This document shows, piece after piece, positions 34,093 to 44,460 of a stretch of 64,000 nt of DNA. Numbering within the stretch: the stretch's first letter is position 1; the number at the start of each line of letters is the position of its first letter. Where the stretch lies: positions 24,718 to 88,717 of the forward strand of contig CACPLG010000003.1 in assembly GCA_902634775.1 (NCBI GenBank), in the 5' to 3' direction. This DNA comes from an uncultured Pelagibacteraceae bacterium (GTDB taxonomy: Bacteria > Pseudomonadota > Alphaproteobacteria > Pelagibacterales > Pelagibacteraceae). Below the pieces are notes generated by a model, which had not been told where the DNA came from, did not search any database, and saw nothing but the letters and a program-made list of their open reading frames with translations. The translations under genes and the position numbers were made by a program.

Positions 34093-35827
34093 ATCTGAAG
34101 AATTAATAAATAAGGTAAGGGAATATAATAAGTTTTTAAACCCGACAACTTTAACTAAAGCTTATAATTTTGCTCTTGAGGCTCACAAGAAACAAAAAAG
34201 AGATGAAGGTGTGCCCTATATTATTCACCCAATAGCTGTAGCAAATATTCTTTCAGATTTAAAACTTGATAGCGCAACTATTGCAACTGGATTATTACAC
34301 GATACGATTGAAGATACTAGAGCTACTTATAAAACAATCAAGGAAGAATTTGGTCAAGAAGTTGCTGATTTAGTGGAAGGTGTAACAAAAATCTCTGCAT
34401 TTGAAAATCAAGCAGCTCAAGACTCTAAAGCTGAAAATTTTAGAAAATTAATCATAGCAACCTCTAAAGATATAAGAGTCCTTCTTGTAAAATTAGCTGA
34501 CAGACTTCATAACATGAGAACAATTAAATTTGTAAAACTCAAAGAAAAACAAATTAGAAAAGCTAAAGAAACGATGGAAATATATGCTCCATTAGCAGAC
34601 AGAATGGGAATGAATAGAATTAGAGATGAATTGGAAGATCTTTCTTTTGAAATTTTAAATCCTGAAGCAAGACATCTTGTTAAGAAAAGACTTGATGAAA
34701 TAAAAGAAAATAATATTTCAAATTTTAATATGATTTCTGAAGAGTTTCAAAAAATTTTAAAAGCAGAAGGATTAAACGTTAAAATATTTGGTAGAGAGAA
34801 AACACCTTTTTCTATTTGGAGAAAAATTCAAAAAAAAAGAACTTCACTAGAGCAGATCACAGATATAATCGGATTTAGGGTAATTGTTGACGATGTATCA
34901 GATTGCTATAAGACTTTGGGCGTGTTCCACAAAAAGTGGAATTGTATACCAGGAAGATTTAAAGATTATATTTCATCTCCTAAAATAAACAAATATCAAT
35001 CATTACATACCGCTATAATTGGTCCAAACAAAAGACCTATTGAAATTCAATTAAGAACAATGCAGATGCACGAATACGCTCAAAGAGGAATTGCGTCTCA
35101 TTGGATTTATAAGTCTTCTGAAAAATTTAATTCTTTAACTTGGAAAGAATACGATTGGTTGAAAGATCTAGTTGAAATTATTGAGAGAAATGAAAATCCA
35201 GAGGATTTTTATGAATATACTAAACTTCAGATGTTTAAAGAAAATGTATTTTGCTTTACACCAAAGGGATCTGTGATTAAACTTCCAAAAGATGCTACCC
35301 CAATAGATTTTGCATATGCTGTACACACACAAGTTGGAGATACAGCTATTGGATCAGAAATAAATGGTAAAGATAGTCATTTACAAAGTATCCTCAGAAA
35401 TGGTGATGTGGTTAAGATTATAACATCAAAGAAAGAGTCACCATCTTTACATTGGTTAAGCTCAGCTAAAACAGGTAAAGCGAGAGCCGCAATTAGGAGA
35501 TATTGGCTATATAGAGAAAATTCAAAACCAACTGACAAAATATATAATACCACTCTTTGGATCTCGTTACCTGATAAACCAGGTGTTCTTGGAACAGTGA
35601 CAACGATGATTGGAGAAAATCATGTAAACATTTCTAGTGTTGAAATGGTAGAAAAAACTAAAACCTCCATTAATTTTAGATTTAATCTAATTATTTCTGA
35701 TCTCAAAAACTTTACAAAATTAATAAGTGAGTTAAAACAAAGAGAGTATAAATTTAAAATTATTAGACACAAAAACAAAAAATATGCTTTCTTTAAAAAA
35801 TTCTTTGGCAGTTTTAAGAAAAACTGA
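34085..35827 (+). CDS. spoT: RelA/SpoT homolog (bifunctional-type HD + synthetase + TGS + ACT, no RIS/zinc-finger region)
   Basis: HD motif (LLHDTIEDT), synthetase (GREKTPFSIWRKI), TGS (FTPKGSVIKLPKDATPIDFAYAVHT), ACT at C-terminus. Confidence 0.94.
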   Translation: MLKSEELINKVREYNKFLNPTTLTKAYNFALEAHKKQKRDEGVPYIIHPIAVANILSDLKLDSATIATGLLHDTIEDTRATYKTIKEEFGQEVADLVEGVTKISAFENQAAQDSKAENFRKLIIATSKDIRVLLVKLADRLHNMRTIKFVKLKEKQIRKAKETMEIYAPLADRMGMNRIRDELEDLSFEILNPEARHLVKKRLDEIKENNISNFNMISEEFQKILKAEGLNVKIFGREKTPFSIWRKIQKKRTSLEQITDIIGFRVIVDDVSDCYKTLGVFHKKWNCIPGRFKDYISSPKINKYQSLHTAIIGPNKRPIEIQLRTMQMHEYAQRGIASHWIYKSSEKFNSLTWKEYDWLKDLVEIIERNENPEDFYEYTKLQMFKENVFCFTPKGSVIKLPKDATPIDFAYAVHTQVGDTAIGSEINGKDSHLQSILRNGDVVKIITSKKESPSLHWLSSAKTGKARAAIRRYWLYRENSKPTDKIYNTTLWISLPDKPGVLGTVTTMIGENHVNISSVEMVEKTKTSINFRFNLIISDLKNFTKLISELKQREYKFKIIRHKNKKYAFFKKFFGSFKKN

Positions 35828-36365
35828 TGCTCTTTTAGAGGGACACTTCGTACTTTCATCTGGTCTACATTCACCCCAATATGTTCAATGCGCCAAGCTT
35901 TTAAGCAAACCAACTCAAGCTAAAAAATTTATAAGTTCCTTGGCAACAAAAATTAAAAGAAATATTAAAAGTTTTGATATTATTCTGTCCCCAGCAATGG
36001 GAGGTGTAATTATTGGTTATGAGATAGGAAGATTGTTAAAAAAAGAGACTATTTTTTGTGAAAGAGTAGATAAAAAATTTAAACTTAGAAGAGGTTTTAA
36101 TATTGAAAAAAAAACAAAAGTATTAATAGTAGAGGACGTAATCACTACAGGAAAATCTTCATTGGAGTGTGTAAGACTTATCAAAAGATTTGGTGGAAAG
36201 TTTGTTGGAATTGCTTGCTTAATAGACAGGTCGAAAAAATTAAAAATGTCCAAAAAAATTATATCTCAAGTAAAATTAGATATTCCTGTTTATAAGAGAA
36301 ATAAATTACCAACTCCTTTGAAGAATATTCAAATTACAAAACCAGGAAGTAGATATCTTAGATAA
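35784..36365 (+). CDS. pyrE: Orotate phosphoribosyltransferase
   Basis: FVLSSGLHSPQYVQ; VLIVEDVITTGKSSLE PRPP motif; overlaps spoT by 44 nt. Confidence 0.93.
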   Translation: MLSLKNSLAVLRKTDALLEGHFVLSSGLHSPQYVQCAKLLSKPTQAKKFISSLATKIKRNIKSFDIILSPAMGGVIIGYEIGRLLKKETIFCERVDKKFKLRRGFNIEKKTKVLIVEDVITTGKSSLECVRLIKRFGGKFVGIACLIDRSKKLKMSKKIISQVKLDIPVYKRNKLPTPLKNIQITKPGSRYLR

Positions 36366-37078
36366 TGTCTAAACTCGGTGTTAACATTGATCATGTGGCT
36401 ACATTAAGAAATGCTAGAGGAGAAAATCATCCAAATATTTTAAAATTTGCAGATATTGCAATTAATTCTGGAGCCGACTCTATTACGGTTCATCTTAGAG
36501 AAGACAGAAGACATATTAAAGATTTAGATTTAAAAAAACTTTGTAAAAAAAAAATTAAAATAAACTTAGAGATGGCATGTAATAACAAAATGTTAAAAAT
36601 TGCTCTTAGAAACATGCCTAATTATGTTTGTATAGTACCAGAAAAAAGAAAAGAAATTACCACAGAAGGAGGAATAGATTTAAAAAAAAATTTTCATAAT
36701 TTAAAAAAAATTATATCCAGACTTAATAAGGCTAAAATCAGAACAAGTTTATTTATAGACCCTTCAAAACAAAATATTGAAATCTCGAAAAAAATAGGAA
36801 CGAAATGTGTTGAGCTGCACACAGGAAAAATATCAATTTTAATTAAAAAAGGTGCAAAATTTTCAAATGAACTAAAGAGGATTAAAGATGCAAGTAAATT
36901 AGCATTTGATTATGACATTGAGGTACATGCAGGACACGGTTTAGATTACAAAACAACAAAAATTTTGAAAAAAATTACATACATAAAAGAATTTAATATT
37001 GGTCACTTTATCATAGGTGAAAGTTTAGAGTCTGGTATGCCCAGTATTATTAAAGAATTCAAAAAGATCGTGAGATGA
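36365..37078 (+). CDS. pdxJ: Pyridoxine 5'-phosphate synthase
   Basis: LGVNIDHVATLRNARG; HAGHGLDY; FNIGHFIIGESL. Confidence 0.95.
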   Translation: MSKLGVNIDHVATLRNARGENHPNILKFADIAINSGADSITVHLREDRRHIKDLDLKKLCKKKIKINLEMACNNKMLKIALRNMPNYVCIVPEKRKEITTEGGIDLKKNFHNLKKIISRLNKAKIRTSLFIDPSKQNIEISKKIGTKCVELHTGKISILIKKGAKFSNELKRIKDASKLAFDYDIEVHAGHGLDYKTTKILKKITYIKEFNIGHFIIGESLESGMPSIIKEFKKIVR

Positions 37079-37470
37079 CTTTAAATATTTTTGGTGTAGG
37101 GACAGACATTGTTAAAAATAGTCGTATAAAAAAACTTATTAAAAACAAAAAATTTATTAATAGAATATTCACATCTAGTGAAATTAAAGATTCAAAAAAA
37201 ATTAATCAGAAAGTTTTGTTTTTTTCAAAAAGATTCGCTGCTAAGGAAGCTTTCGTAAAATCTCTTGGTACTGGTTTTGCTCACAATATTAATTTTAAAG
37301 ATATAAGTGTATCAAAAAAAAGAAGTGGTAAACCCCAACTTACTTTAAGTAATAAGTTAAAAGATATATTAAAAAGAAAACTTAATTTGAAAAAAGTAAA
37401 AATTTTTCTGTCATTATCAGATGAAAGAGAATATTCAGTTGCATACGTTATAACTCAAAAGATTAAATGA
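37075..37470 (+). CDS. acpS: Holo-[acyl-carrier-protein] synthase
   Basis: FGVGTDIVKNSRIKKL; SKRFAAKEAFVKSLGTG. Confidence 0.94.
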   Translation: MTLNIFGVGTDIVKNSRIKKLIKNKKFINRIFTSSEIKDSKKINQKVLFFSKRFAAKEAFVKSLGTGFAHNINFKDISVSKKRSGKPQLTLSNKLKDILKRKLNLKKVKIFLSLSDEREYSVAYVITQKIK

Positions 37471-38192
37471 AACAAAAAATTATAGATAATATCAAAACTA
37501 TTTTTTATGCTTTAGTAATTGCTATTGTAATTAGGTCTTTATTAATTCAACCTTTTTATATTCCGTCATCATCAATGGAGCCTACTTTGTTGGTGGGAGA
37601 TAGGATTTTTGTAACTAAATATACTTATGGATATAGCAAACATTCATTTCCTTTTAGTTTAGGTCCCATTAAAAAACGTATTTTTTTCGATGAACCAGAA
37701 AGAGGAGACATTATTGTATTCAAAACTCCTGCGGATAACAGAACCGATTATATTAAAAGACTTATAGGTGGACCGGGCGATAAGATTCAATTTATAGACG
37801 GTAATTTATATCTTAACGACGTTGAGATCCTTAAATCTAAAGTGAAATCAGAAATGGAAATATATTGTGGTGGTGAAGTTTTAGAAACAAATCTTTTTGA
37901 AGAAAAAATAGAAAATAAAGAATATTTAACTGCTTATAATAATTTTGGATCGTATCAAAATTCAGATGAATTTGTTGTACCTGATAATCATTATTTTTTT
38001 TTAGGAGACAATAGAGATTGTTCAAAGGATAGTCGCTTTTTAACAAGTGTTGGCTATGTACACCGCGATAATATTGTTGGTAAGGCTAGATTTATTTTTT
38101 TTTCAACAGACAAAAAAATAGGAAGATTTATTGAATTTTGGAAGTGGAATAAAAGTTTTAGATTAGACAGATTCTTTAAAAAAATTAGATAA
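37467..38192 (+). CDS. lepB: Signal peptidase I
   Basis: PFYIPSSSMEPTLLVGD; YIKRLIGGPGDKI; GDNRDCSKDSR. Confidence 0.95.
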   Translation: MKQKIIDNIKTIFYALVIAIVIRSLLIQPFYIPSSSMEPTLLVGDRIFVTKYTYGYSKHSFPFSLGPIKKRIFFDEPERGDIIVFKTPADNRTDYIKRLIGGPGDKIQFIDGNLYLNDVEILKSKVKSEMEIYCGGEVLETNLFEEKIENKEYLTAYNNFGSYQNSDEFVVPDNHYFFLGDNRDCSKDSRFLTSVGYVHRDNIVGKARFIFFSTDKKIGRFIEFWKWNKSFRLDRFFKKIR

Positions 38193-38854
38193 TGAAAAAA
38201 AATATAAGTTCTTTTGAAAAAATAATAGGTGTTAAATTTAAAAATCAAAATCTTCTATTACAAAGCCTAACACATAAAAGTAATAATCCACTTAATAACA
38301 ATGAAAAATTAGAATTTTTAGGTGATAGAGTATTAGGATTAATTATATCAAAGAATTTATATAAATTATTTCCAAATGATAAAGAAGGGGATCTTGATAA
38401 AAAACTGGCATCATTAGTTAATAGGAAAAGATGTGTTGAAATTTCTAATTATTTATCTTTAAAGGATTATGTTTTAGTAGGAGACAACAAAGAAAATTCA
38501 AAAATAGAGAATAAAATTTTAGCAGATACAGTTGAATCAATTGTTGGTGCCTTGTATTTAGATCAAGGATTAGAAGTAACTGAAAAATTCATTTTAAATT
38601 ACTGGAAAAGATTTTTAAATGAAAAATTAACAATTTATAGAGATCCAAAAACAATGCTTCAAGAATATTCTCTAAAATTATATAAAACCCTTCCAATTTA
38701 TAATGTGATAGAAAACAAAGGCCCAAGACATAAACCTGTTATAAAAGTTTCAGTCAAAATTAAAAATTCAAAAAAATATTTGGGAATTGGTAATTCTAAA
38801 AAAGAAGCCGAACAGAAAGCCGCTTTAAAATTATTGGATACTTTTAAAAAATGA
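38192..38854 (+). CDS. rnc: Ribonuclease III
   Basis: NNEKLEFLGDRVLGLII; ADTVESIVGALYLD; C-terminal dsRBD. Confidence 0.95.
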   Translation: MKKNISSFEKIIGVKFKNQNLLLQSLTHKSNNPLNNNEKLEFLGDRVLGLIISKNLYKLFPNDKEGDLDKKLASLVNRKRCVEISNYLSLKDYVLVGDNKENSKIENKILADTVESIVGALYLDQGLEVTEKFILNYWKRFLNEKLTIYRDPKTMLQEYSLKLYKTLPIYNVIENKGPRHKPVIKVSVKIKNSKKYLGIGNSKKEAEQKAALKLLDTFKK

Positions 38855-39531
38855 ATTGGACAGATACAGGTATTTTATTGTCAAAGAATAAATTTCAAGA
38901 AAATTCAACCATTGTTAATTTCTATACTAAAAATCATGGTAAGTGCTCAGGTATAATTTTTGGAGCATCATCAAAAAAAATCAAAAACTATTTACAAATT
39001 GGCAATGAACTTCATTTAAATTATAATTCGAAAAGTGTTGACAGTTTTGGATATTTTAAAGTTGAAATTTTAAAAGTAAACACCCCAATATTTTTCTCCC
39101 AAAAAAGATCTATGTATTGCATTAATGCAGCATTAAATTTAGTAAAATTACTAACTGTAGAAAATCAAGAGAACACATCAATTTATGAGTTGGTTCATAA
39201 GTTATTTTCAATTCTAGAAAAAGAAGATTGGTATATAAATTATATTTTTTGGGAACTTGATTTTCTAAGATTGATTGGTTTTGACTTAGATGTAAAGAAA
39301 TATGCAAAAAAAGAGTCCAATGGAAAGAATGATTTTTTTATTACTACAAATCTAAAAAAAATTAAAGTTCCTAATTTTCTTATTTCCAAAAGCGGAGATA
39401 ATGTAAATAATCAAGATATTATAGACGGTTTGAATCTTATAAGTGAGTATTTACAAACAAACCTTTTTTTACCTAATAGTATTAATTTTCCTCATCAAAG
39501 AAAAAAATTCATAGACGATTTTAAATCTTAA
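38851..39531 (+). CDS. recO: DNA repair protein RecO
   Basis: RecO N-terminal OB-like region; position after rnc. Confidence 0.82.
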   Translation: MNWTDTGILLSKNKFQENSTIVNFYTKNHGKCSGIIFGASSKKIKNYLQIGNELHLNYNSKSVDSFGYFKVEILKVNTPIFFSQKRSMYCINAALNLVKLLTVENQENTSIYELVHKLFSILEKEDWYINYIFWELDFLRLIGFDLDVKKYAKKESNGKNDFFITTNLKKIKVPNFLISKSGDNVNNQDIIDGLNLISEYLQTNLFLPNSINFPHQRKKFIDDFKS

Positions 39532-40529
39532 TTTTTAATAATTTTGTCTATTCTATCTGCAAAATATGAAATAATTGCATTAGCACCAGCTCTTTTAAAT
39601 GACATAAGTGTTTCATAAATAGAGTTTTCACTTATTAATCCCTTGTTAATACCATTCATTAACAAACTATATTCACCTGAAACCTGGTAAGCCAAAACTG
39701 GTATTTTAAAGTTTTCTTTCACTTTTTTTATTATATCTAGGTAGGGAAGACCAGGTTTCACCATCACAAGATCTGCTCCTTCTTTTATATCTAATGCCAC
39801 CTCCCTCAAAGCCTCTTCGGAATTACTGAAGTCCATCTGATATGTTTTCTTGTCGCCTTTTAAAGATTTTTTTGATCCAACCGCATCTCTAAAAGGACCA
39901 TAAAAAGAAGATGCGTATTTTACAGCATAAGATAATATTTTAATATCTTTAAGCGAATTTGTATCAAGTTCTTGTCTAATTTCACCAATACGCCCATCCA
40001 TCATATCTGATGGCGCTATAACATCACTACCCATTTGAGCTTGTAAAAGAGATTGTTGAATTAATATTTCTATCGTTTCATCATTAAGAATTCTTTTATT
40101 TCTTAAAATTCCATCATGTCCATGAGATGTATAAGGATCTAAAGCGACATCAGTCATTATACCGATTTCATTTTTGTATTTATCTTTAATTTTTCTTATA
40201 GCCTTACAAACTAAATTGTTTTCATTTAAAGCTTCACTACCATAAGAGTCTTTTAAACCACTATTTGTTTGAGGAAAAATTGCCACCATTGGAATTTTAA
40301 GTTTTAGGGCTCTATCAACAATCTGGCCAAGTTTATCGACACTATATCTAAAAACTTCAGGCATTGTTTTAATTGGAATCTTTTTATTTTTTCCCTCTGT
40401 TACAAAGATTGGTAATATAAAATCATTGCTAGAAAGAGAATTCTCTCTAACTAATCTTCTCATCCAATCAGTTTTTCTTGATCTTCTCATTCTCAATTTG
40501 GGGTATTTACCAGTGATAATCATTCTCAA
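39528..40529 (-). CDS. hemB: Delta-aminolevulinic acid dehydratase
   Basis: DVALDPYTSHGHDGI; APSDMMDGRI; DLVMVKPGLPYLDII. Confidence 0.96.
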   Translation of the reverse strand: MRMIITGKYPKLRMRRSRKTDWMRRLVRENSLSSNDFILPIFVTEGKNKKIPIKTMPEVFRYSVDKLGQIVDRALKLKIPMVAIFPQTNSGLKDSYGSEALNENNLVCKAIRKIKDKYKNEIGIMTDVALDPYTSHGHDGILRNKRILNDETIEILIQQSLLQAQMGSDVIAPSDMMDGRIGEIRQELDTNSLKDIKILSYAVKYASSFYGPFRDAVGSKKSLKGDKKTYQMDFSNSEEALREVALDIKEGADLVMVKPGLPYLDIIKKVKENFKIPVLAYQVSGEYSLLMNGINKGLISENSIYETLMSFKRAGANAIISYFADRIDKIIKN

Positions 40530-40598
40530 AGTTTTTTAATGCGACAATAGTAATATATATAAAAATGGTTTATAAGCTATTAATAAAAAAGTTATAAA

Positions 40599-41189
40599 AT
40601 GTCACTATCATTTAACGATTTTCAAAAACAAGATATCAAATTCGATATTACCAAACTTCGAGAAGCTTGCACAAAAGTTTTAAACCTAAAAGGTTTTGAC
40701 ACAAGTCTAGGAATTCCTCACTTTGCCGGAATTTCATTAAATCAAATACCAGGAGATCCAGAGTCAATTAAAGGAAATAATGTTCGTGGAGTATTTTGGA
40801 CGAAACCAAGCAGTGATGGAAAAGAAGTTTCAAGGGACAAAATGATTGATGAAGGAAAGTACACACAGTTCATTGATGAATATAATGATACTTATTTTAA
40901 AATTGTTTATGAAGAATTATCAAAAAAATATAAATTAGGCAGAGTAAGATTATTATTGAAGGAACCAAGATCTACTTTAAGTTGGCATCGTGATCCAGAG
41001 CCTAGACTACATATTCCAATTATTACAAACCCCGGATGTATAATGGTAATAGATAATGTAGCTAAGCACATGCCAGCTGATGGATCAGTTTGGATTACGA
41101 ATAATAAAAAGTATCACAATGCATTTAATGGTGGCGAAGAGAATAGAATTCATCTTGTTGCTTGTGTACTTGATTACAAATTTAATTAA
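40599..41189 (+). CDS. Aspartyl/asparaginyl beta-hydroxylase-like Fe(II)/2OG dioxygenase
   Basis: LSWHRDPEPRLHIPIITNPGC ... HNAFNGGEENRIHLV, Asp_Arg_Hydrox-like metal/2OG motifs. Confidence 0.78.
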   Translation: MSLSFNDFQKQDIKFDITKLREACTKVLNLKGFDTSLGIPHFAGISLNQIPGDPESIKGNNVRGVFWTKPSSDGKEVSRDKMIDEGKYTQFIDEYNDTYFKIVYEELSKKYKLGRVRLLLKEPRSTLSWHRDPEPRLHIPIITNPGCIMVIDNVAKHMPADGSVWITNNKKYHNAFNGGEENRIHLVACVLDYKFN

Positions 41190-41190
41190 T

Positions 41191-41619
41191 TTGAATAAAA
41201 TTTATATATCTTCAGACCACGCTGGATTTAAACTAAAAGAAAAAATAAAATATTCATTAAAAAAGAAAAAATTAAAAATTTTTGATTTAGGACCCAGTAA
41301 TGATAATTCTGTAGATTATCCAGATTTTGCAAAAAAATTAGCAAAAAGTGTTGCAAAAAGTAAAAAAAATCGTGGGATTTTGGTTTGTGGCTCAGGTGTT
41401 GGAATGTCAATAGTCGCAAACAAGTTTAAAAATATAAGGGCCGCATTGTGTTATAGCATTGAAAATACCAAATTATCGAGATTACATAATGATGCCAATA
41501 TAATCGCTTTAGGATCGAGACTTATTAGCGCAAAATTAGCTTTAAATTGTGTTAATATTTTTTTGAAAACTAGATTCGAAAGTGGTAGACACTTGAGAAG
41601 GGTAAAAAAAATAAAATAA
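41191..41619 (+). CDS. rpiB: Ribose 5-phosphate isomerase B, probable TTG start
   Basis: NKIYISSDHAGFKLK; GILVCGSGVGMSIVANKF; RpiB homology begins at 41191. Confidence 0.88.
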   Translation: MNKIYISSDHAGFKLKEKIKYSLKKKKLKIFDLGPSNDNSVDYPDFAKKLAKSVAKSKKNRGILVCGSGVGMSIVANKFKNIRAALCYSIENTKLSRLHNDANIIALGSRLISAKLALNCVNIFLKTRFESGRHLRRVKKIK

Positions 41620-41622
41620 ATT

Positions 41623-42933
41623 ATGTCTAGTGAAGGTAAATATACAAATATAGAGTATCAAAACTTTTTTGAAAAAAACTTATCAGATACTGATCCGGAA
41701 ATATATAAAGCTATTAATGATGAATTAGCTAGGCAACAACAACATATCGAACTAATTGCATCAGAGAATATTGTTTCTAATGCTCTTCTTGAAGCTCAAG
41801 GATCTGTATTAACTAATAAGTATGCTGAAGGTTATCCAGGAAAAAGATATTATAACGGATGCGATCATGTTGATATAGCTGAAAACTTAGCTAACGAAAG
41901 ACTAAAGAAATTATTTAATTGTAAATTTGCTAATAGCCAACCTCATTCAGGAGCTCAAGCTAATGGAGCAGTCTTTTTAGCATTACTAAAACCAGGTGAT
42001 ACTATAATGGGTATGAGTTTAAATTCCGGTGGTCACCTTACTCACGGTTCAAAAGCATCTGTTTCAGGAAAATGGTTTAACGCAATTGCATATGATGTGG
42101 ATAAAAAAACAGAATTACTAGATTACGAATCTATAGAAAAACTTGCTGTTGAGAATAAACCAAAAATTATAATTGCAGGTGGAAGTGCGTACTCTAGACA
42201 AATTAATTTTAAAAAATTTAGGGAGATTGCAGATAAAGTAGGAGCATATTTTATGGTAGATATGGCTCACTTCTCTGGTTTGGTTGCAGGCAAAGGTTAT
42301 CCAAATCCAGTAGAGTTTGCTGACGTTGTTACTTCAACAACTCATAAGGTTTTTAGAAGTGCACGTGGTGGAATTATTTTAACTAATAACGAGGCTTTGT
42401 CTAAAAAATTTAATTCTGCAGTTTTCCCAGGTTATCAAGGTGGACCTTTGATGCACATAATTGCTGCAAAAGCAGTTGGGTTCCTTGAAGCATTAAAACC
42501 AGAATTTAGAAATTATATTTCAAATGTAATGGCTAATGCAAAAATTTTAGCTGAGACATTAAAAAACAATGGTTTTAAAATATATTCAGGTGGAACTGAT
42601 ACTCATTTAATGTTGGTAGACTTAAGACCATTCAATGTAAAAGGAAATATTGCAGCTGACAGTTTATGTAGAGCTAACATAACATGTAATAAAAATGGAA
42701 TTCCATATGATACAGAAAGTCCAATGATAACATCTGGGATAAGATTAGGAACACAAGCTGCAACTACGAGGGGTTTCGGTTTAGATGAATTTAAAAAAGT
42801 AGGTGAACTAATAACTAAAACAATAAAAGGTTTATCAGCAAATCCAGACGATAATGCGAAAGTTGAAGCAGAAGTAAGAGAAGAAGTAATTTCACTGTGC
42901 TCAAAATTTCCGATTTATAAAAATTTAAAATAG
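41623..42933 (+). CDS. glyA: Serine hydroxymethyltransferase
   Basis: [38 protein letters not shown]. Confidence 0.98.
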   Translation: MSSEGKYTNIEYQNFFEKNLSDTDPEIYKAINDELARQQQHIELIASENIVSNALLEAQGSVLTNKYAEGYPGKRYYNGCDHVDIAENLANERLKKLFNCKFANSQPHSGAQANGAVFLALLKPGDTIMGMSLNSGGHLTHGSKASVSGKWFNAIAYDVDKKTELLDYESIEKLAVENKPKIIIAGGSAYSRQINFKKFREIADKVGAYFMVDMAHFSGLVAGKGYPNPVEFADVVTSTTHKVFRSARGGIILTNNEALSKKFNSAVFPGYQGGPLMHIIAAKAVGFLEALKPEFRNYISNVMANAKILAETLKNNGFKIYSGGTDTHLMLVDLRPFNVKGNIAADSLCRANITCNKNGIPYDTESPMITSGIRLGTQAATTRGFGLDEFKKVGELITKTIKGLSANPDDNAKVEAEVREEVISLCSKFPIYKNLK

Positions 42934-42936
42934 TAA

Positions 42937-43395
42937 ATGATTTGTCCATGTGAAAAAAAAGGTGAAACATCGGTTGTGGATTCACGTCCAACTGAAGATG
43001 GTACAGCAATAAGAAGAAGAAGACTTTGCACATGTGGAGAAAGATTTACTACTTTTGAAAGAATCCAATTTAGAGAATTAATGGTTGTAAAAAAAAGTGG
43101 AAGAAAATCACCATTTGATAGAGATAAACTATCAAAGTCAATTTACATCGCTCTTAAAAAAAGACCAATTGATACTGAAACTGTTGAAAAATTTATTACT
43201 AATATTTCAAGGTCACTTGAAGAGTTAGGGCAAAATGAAATTTCATCCAATGCAATTGGAAAAATGGTTATGGATGGTTTAAAAAATTTAGACCCAGTAG
43301 CTTATGTAAGATTTGCATCTGTTTATAGAAATTTCAGAGAAGAAAAAGACTTTGTACAATTTGTAGACAAAATAGATGTCTTCAAAAAAAGATAA
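42937..43395 (+). CDS. nrdR: Transcriptional repressor NrdR
   Basis: N-terminal [16 protein letters not shown] plus ATP cone. First Zn pair is CPC; protein begins MICPC. Confidence 0.95.
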   Translation: MICPCEKKGETSVVDSRPTEDGTAIRRRRLCTCGERFTTFERIQFRELMVVKKSGRKSPFDRDKLSKSIYIALKKRPIDTETVEKFITNISRSLEELGQNEISSNAIGKMVMDGLKNLDPVAYVRFASVYRNFREEKDFVQFVDKIDVFKKR

Positions 43396-44458
43396 GCTCT
43401 ATTTAAATTTAGCTTTGAATTTAGCAAAAAATATGGAGGGTTTAACAGGGACAAATCCCTCTGTTGGAAGTGTTCTTGTTAAAAATGATGAGATTGTTTC
43501 GTTAGCTTCCACAGGTTATAATGGAACACCTCACTCTGAGTTTAGTTTATTAAATAAAATTGACAAAAAAATAACTAAGGGTTCATCTCTTTATGTAACT
43601 CTAGAACCTTGTAGTCATTATGGAAAAACACCGCCTTGCACTAACATTATAATAGATAAAAAGATTTCCAGACTTGTTTTTGGTGCTCATGACATTGATG
43701 AAAGATCCTCAAAAAGAGCTAAACAAATTCTGAAATCAAAAAAAATTAAAGTTAAAAATATTAATGTACCTACGATAAATGAATTTTATAAACCTTATAT
43801 TTTTCAAAGAAAATATAAACAACCTTATATAGTAGGAAAAATAGCATGCTCAAAAGATTTTTTTATTAAAAGTTCTAAATCAAAATATATTTCCAATACC
43901 TACACCCAATCTTTTACTCATCATCTCAGATATAAAAATCAAGCTATATTAGTCACTTACAAGACGATTAACGAAGACAATCCATTATTGGATTGTAGAT
44001 TATCTGGTTTAAATGAGTATTCACCAATAAAAGTTATTATAGATAAGAATTTAAAAGTTAAAAAAAATGCAAATATTTTCAAATTAAAGAATACTAAAAT
44101 AATTATTTTTTATAACTCAGGTGATAAAAAAAAAATAAAGTTTCTTAAGAGTAAAAAAGTAAAACTAATCAATGTTAAACTCGAAAAAAATGGTGAATTT
44201 GACTTAAAAAAAGTTATGTCAATTTTATACCAAAATAATATTTGTTTTCTATTAGTTGAGGGTGGAAATCAGTTTACAAACAAAATGTTGGATAAAAACT
44301 TATTTAATGAATTTTATTTAATAAAAACAGATAATAAATTGAGACAATCTGGTAAATTAAACATTAAAAAAATAGTTTATAAATTATCAAAAAAATTTAG
44401 AATTAAGAGTAATATCAATCAGTATTTTGATAAAAACAATATTACAAGATTTATTTAA
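43376..44458 (+). CDS. ribD: Riboflavin biosynthesis deaminase/reductase RibD
   Basis: [30 protein letters not shown]. Confidence 0.93.
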   Translation: MSSKKDKLYLNLALNLAKNMEGLTGTNPSVGSVLVKNDEIVSLASTGYNGTPHSEFSLLNKIDKKITKGSSLYVTLEPCSHYGKTPPCTNIIIDKKISRLVFGAHDIDERSSKRAKQILKSKKIKVKNINVPTINEFYKPYIFQRKYKQPYIVGKIACSKDFFIKSSKSKYISNTYTQSFTHHLRYKNQAILVTYKTINEDNPLLDCRLSGLNEYSPIKVIIDKNLKVKKNANIFKLKNTKIIIFYNSGDKKKIKFLKSKKVKLINVKLEKNGEFDLKKVMSILYQNNICFLLVEGGNQFTNKMLDKNLFNEFYLIKTDNKLRQSGKLNIKKIVYKLSKKFRIKSNINQYFDKNNITRFI

Positions 44459-44460
44459 AA

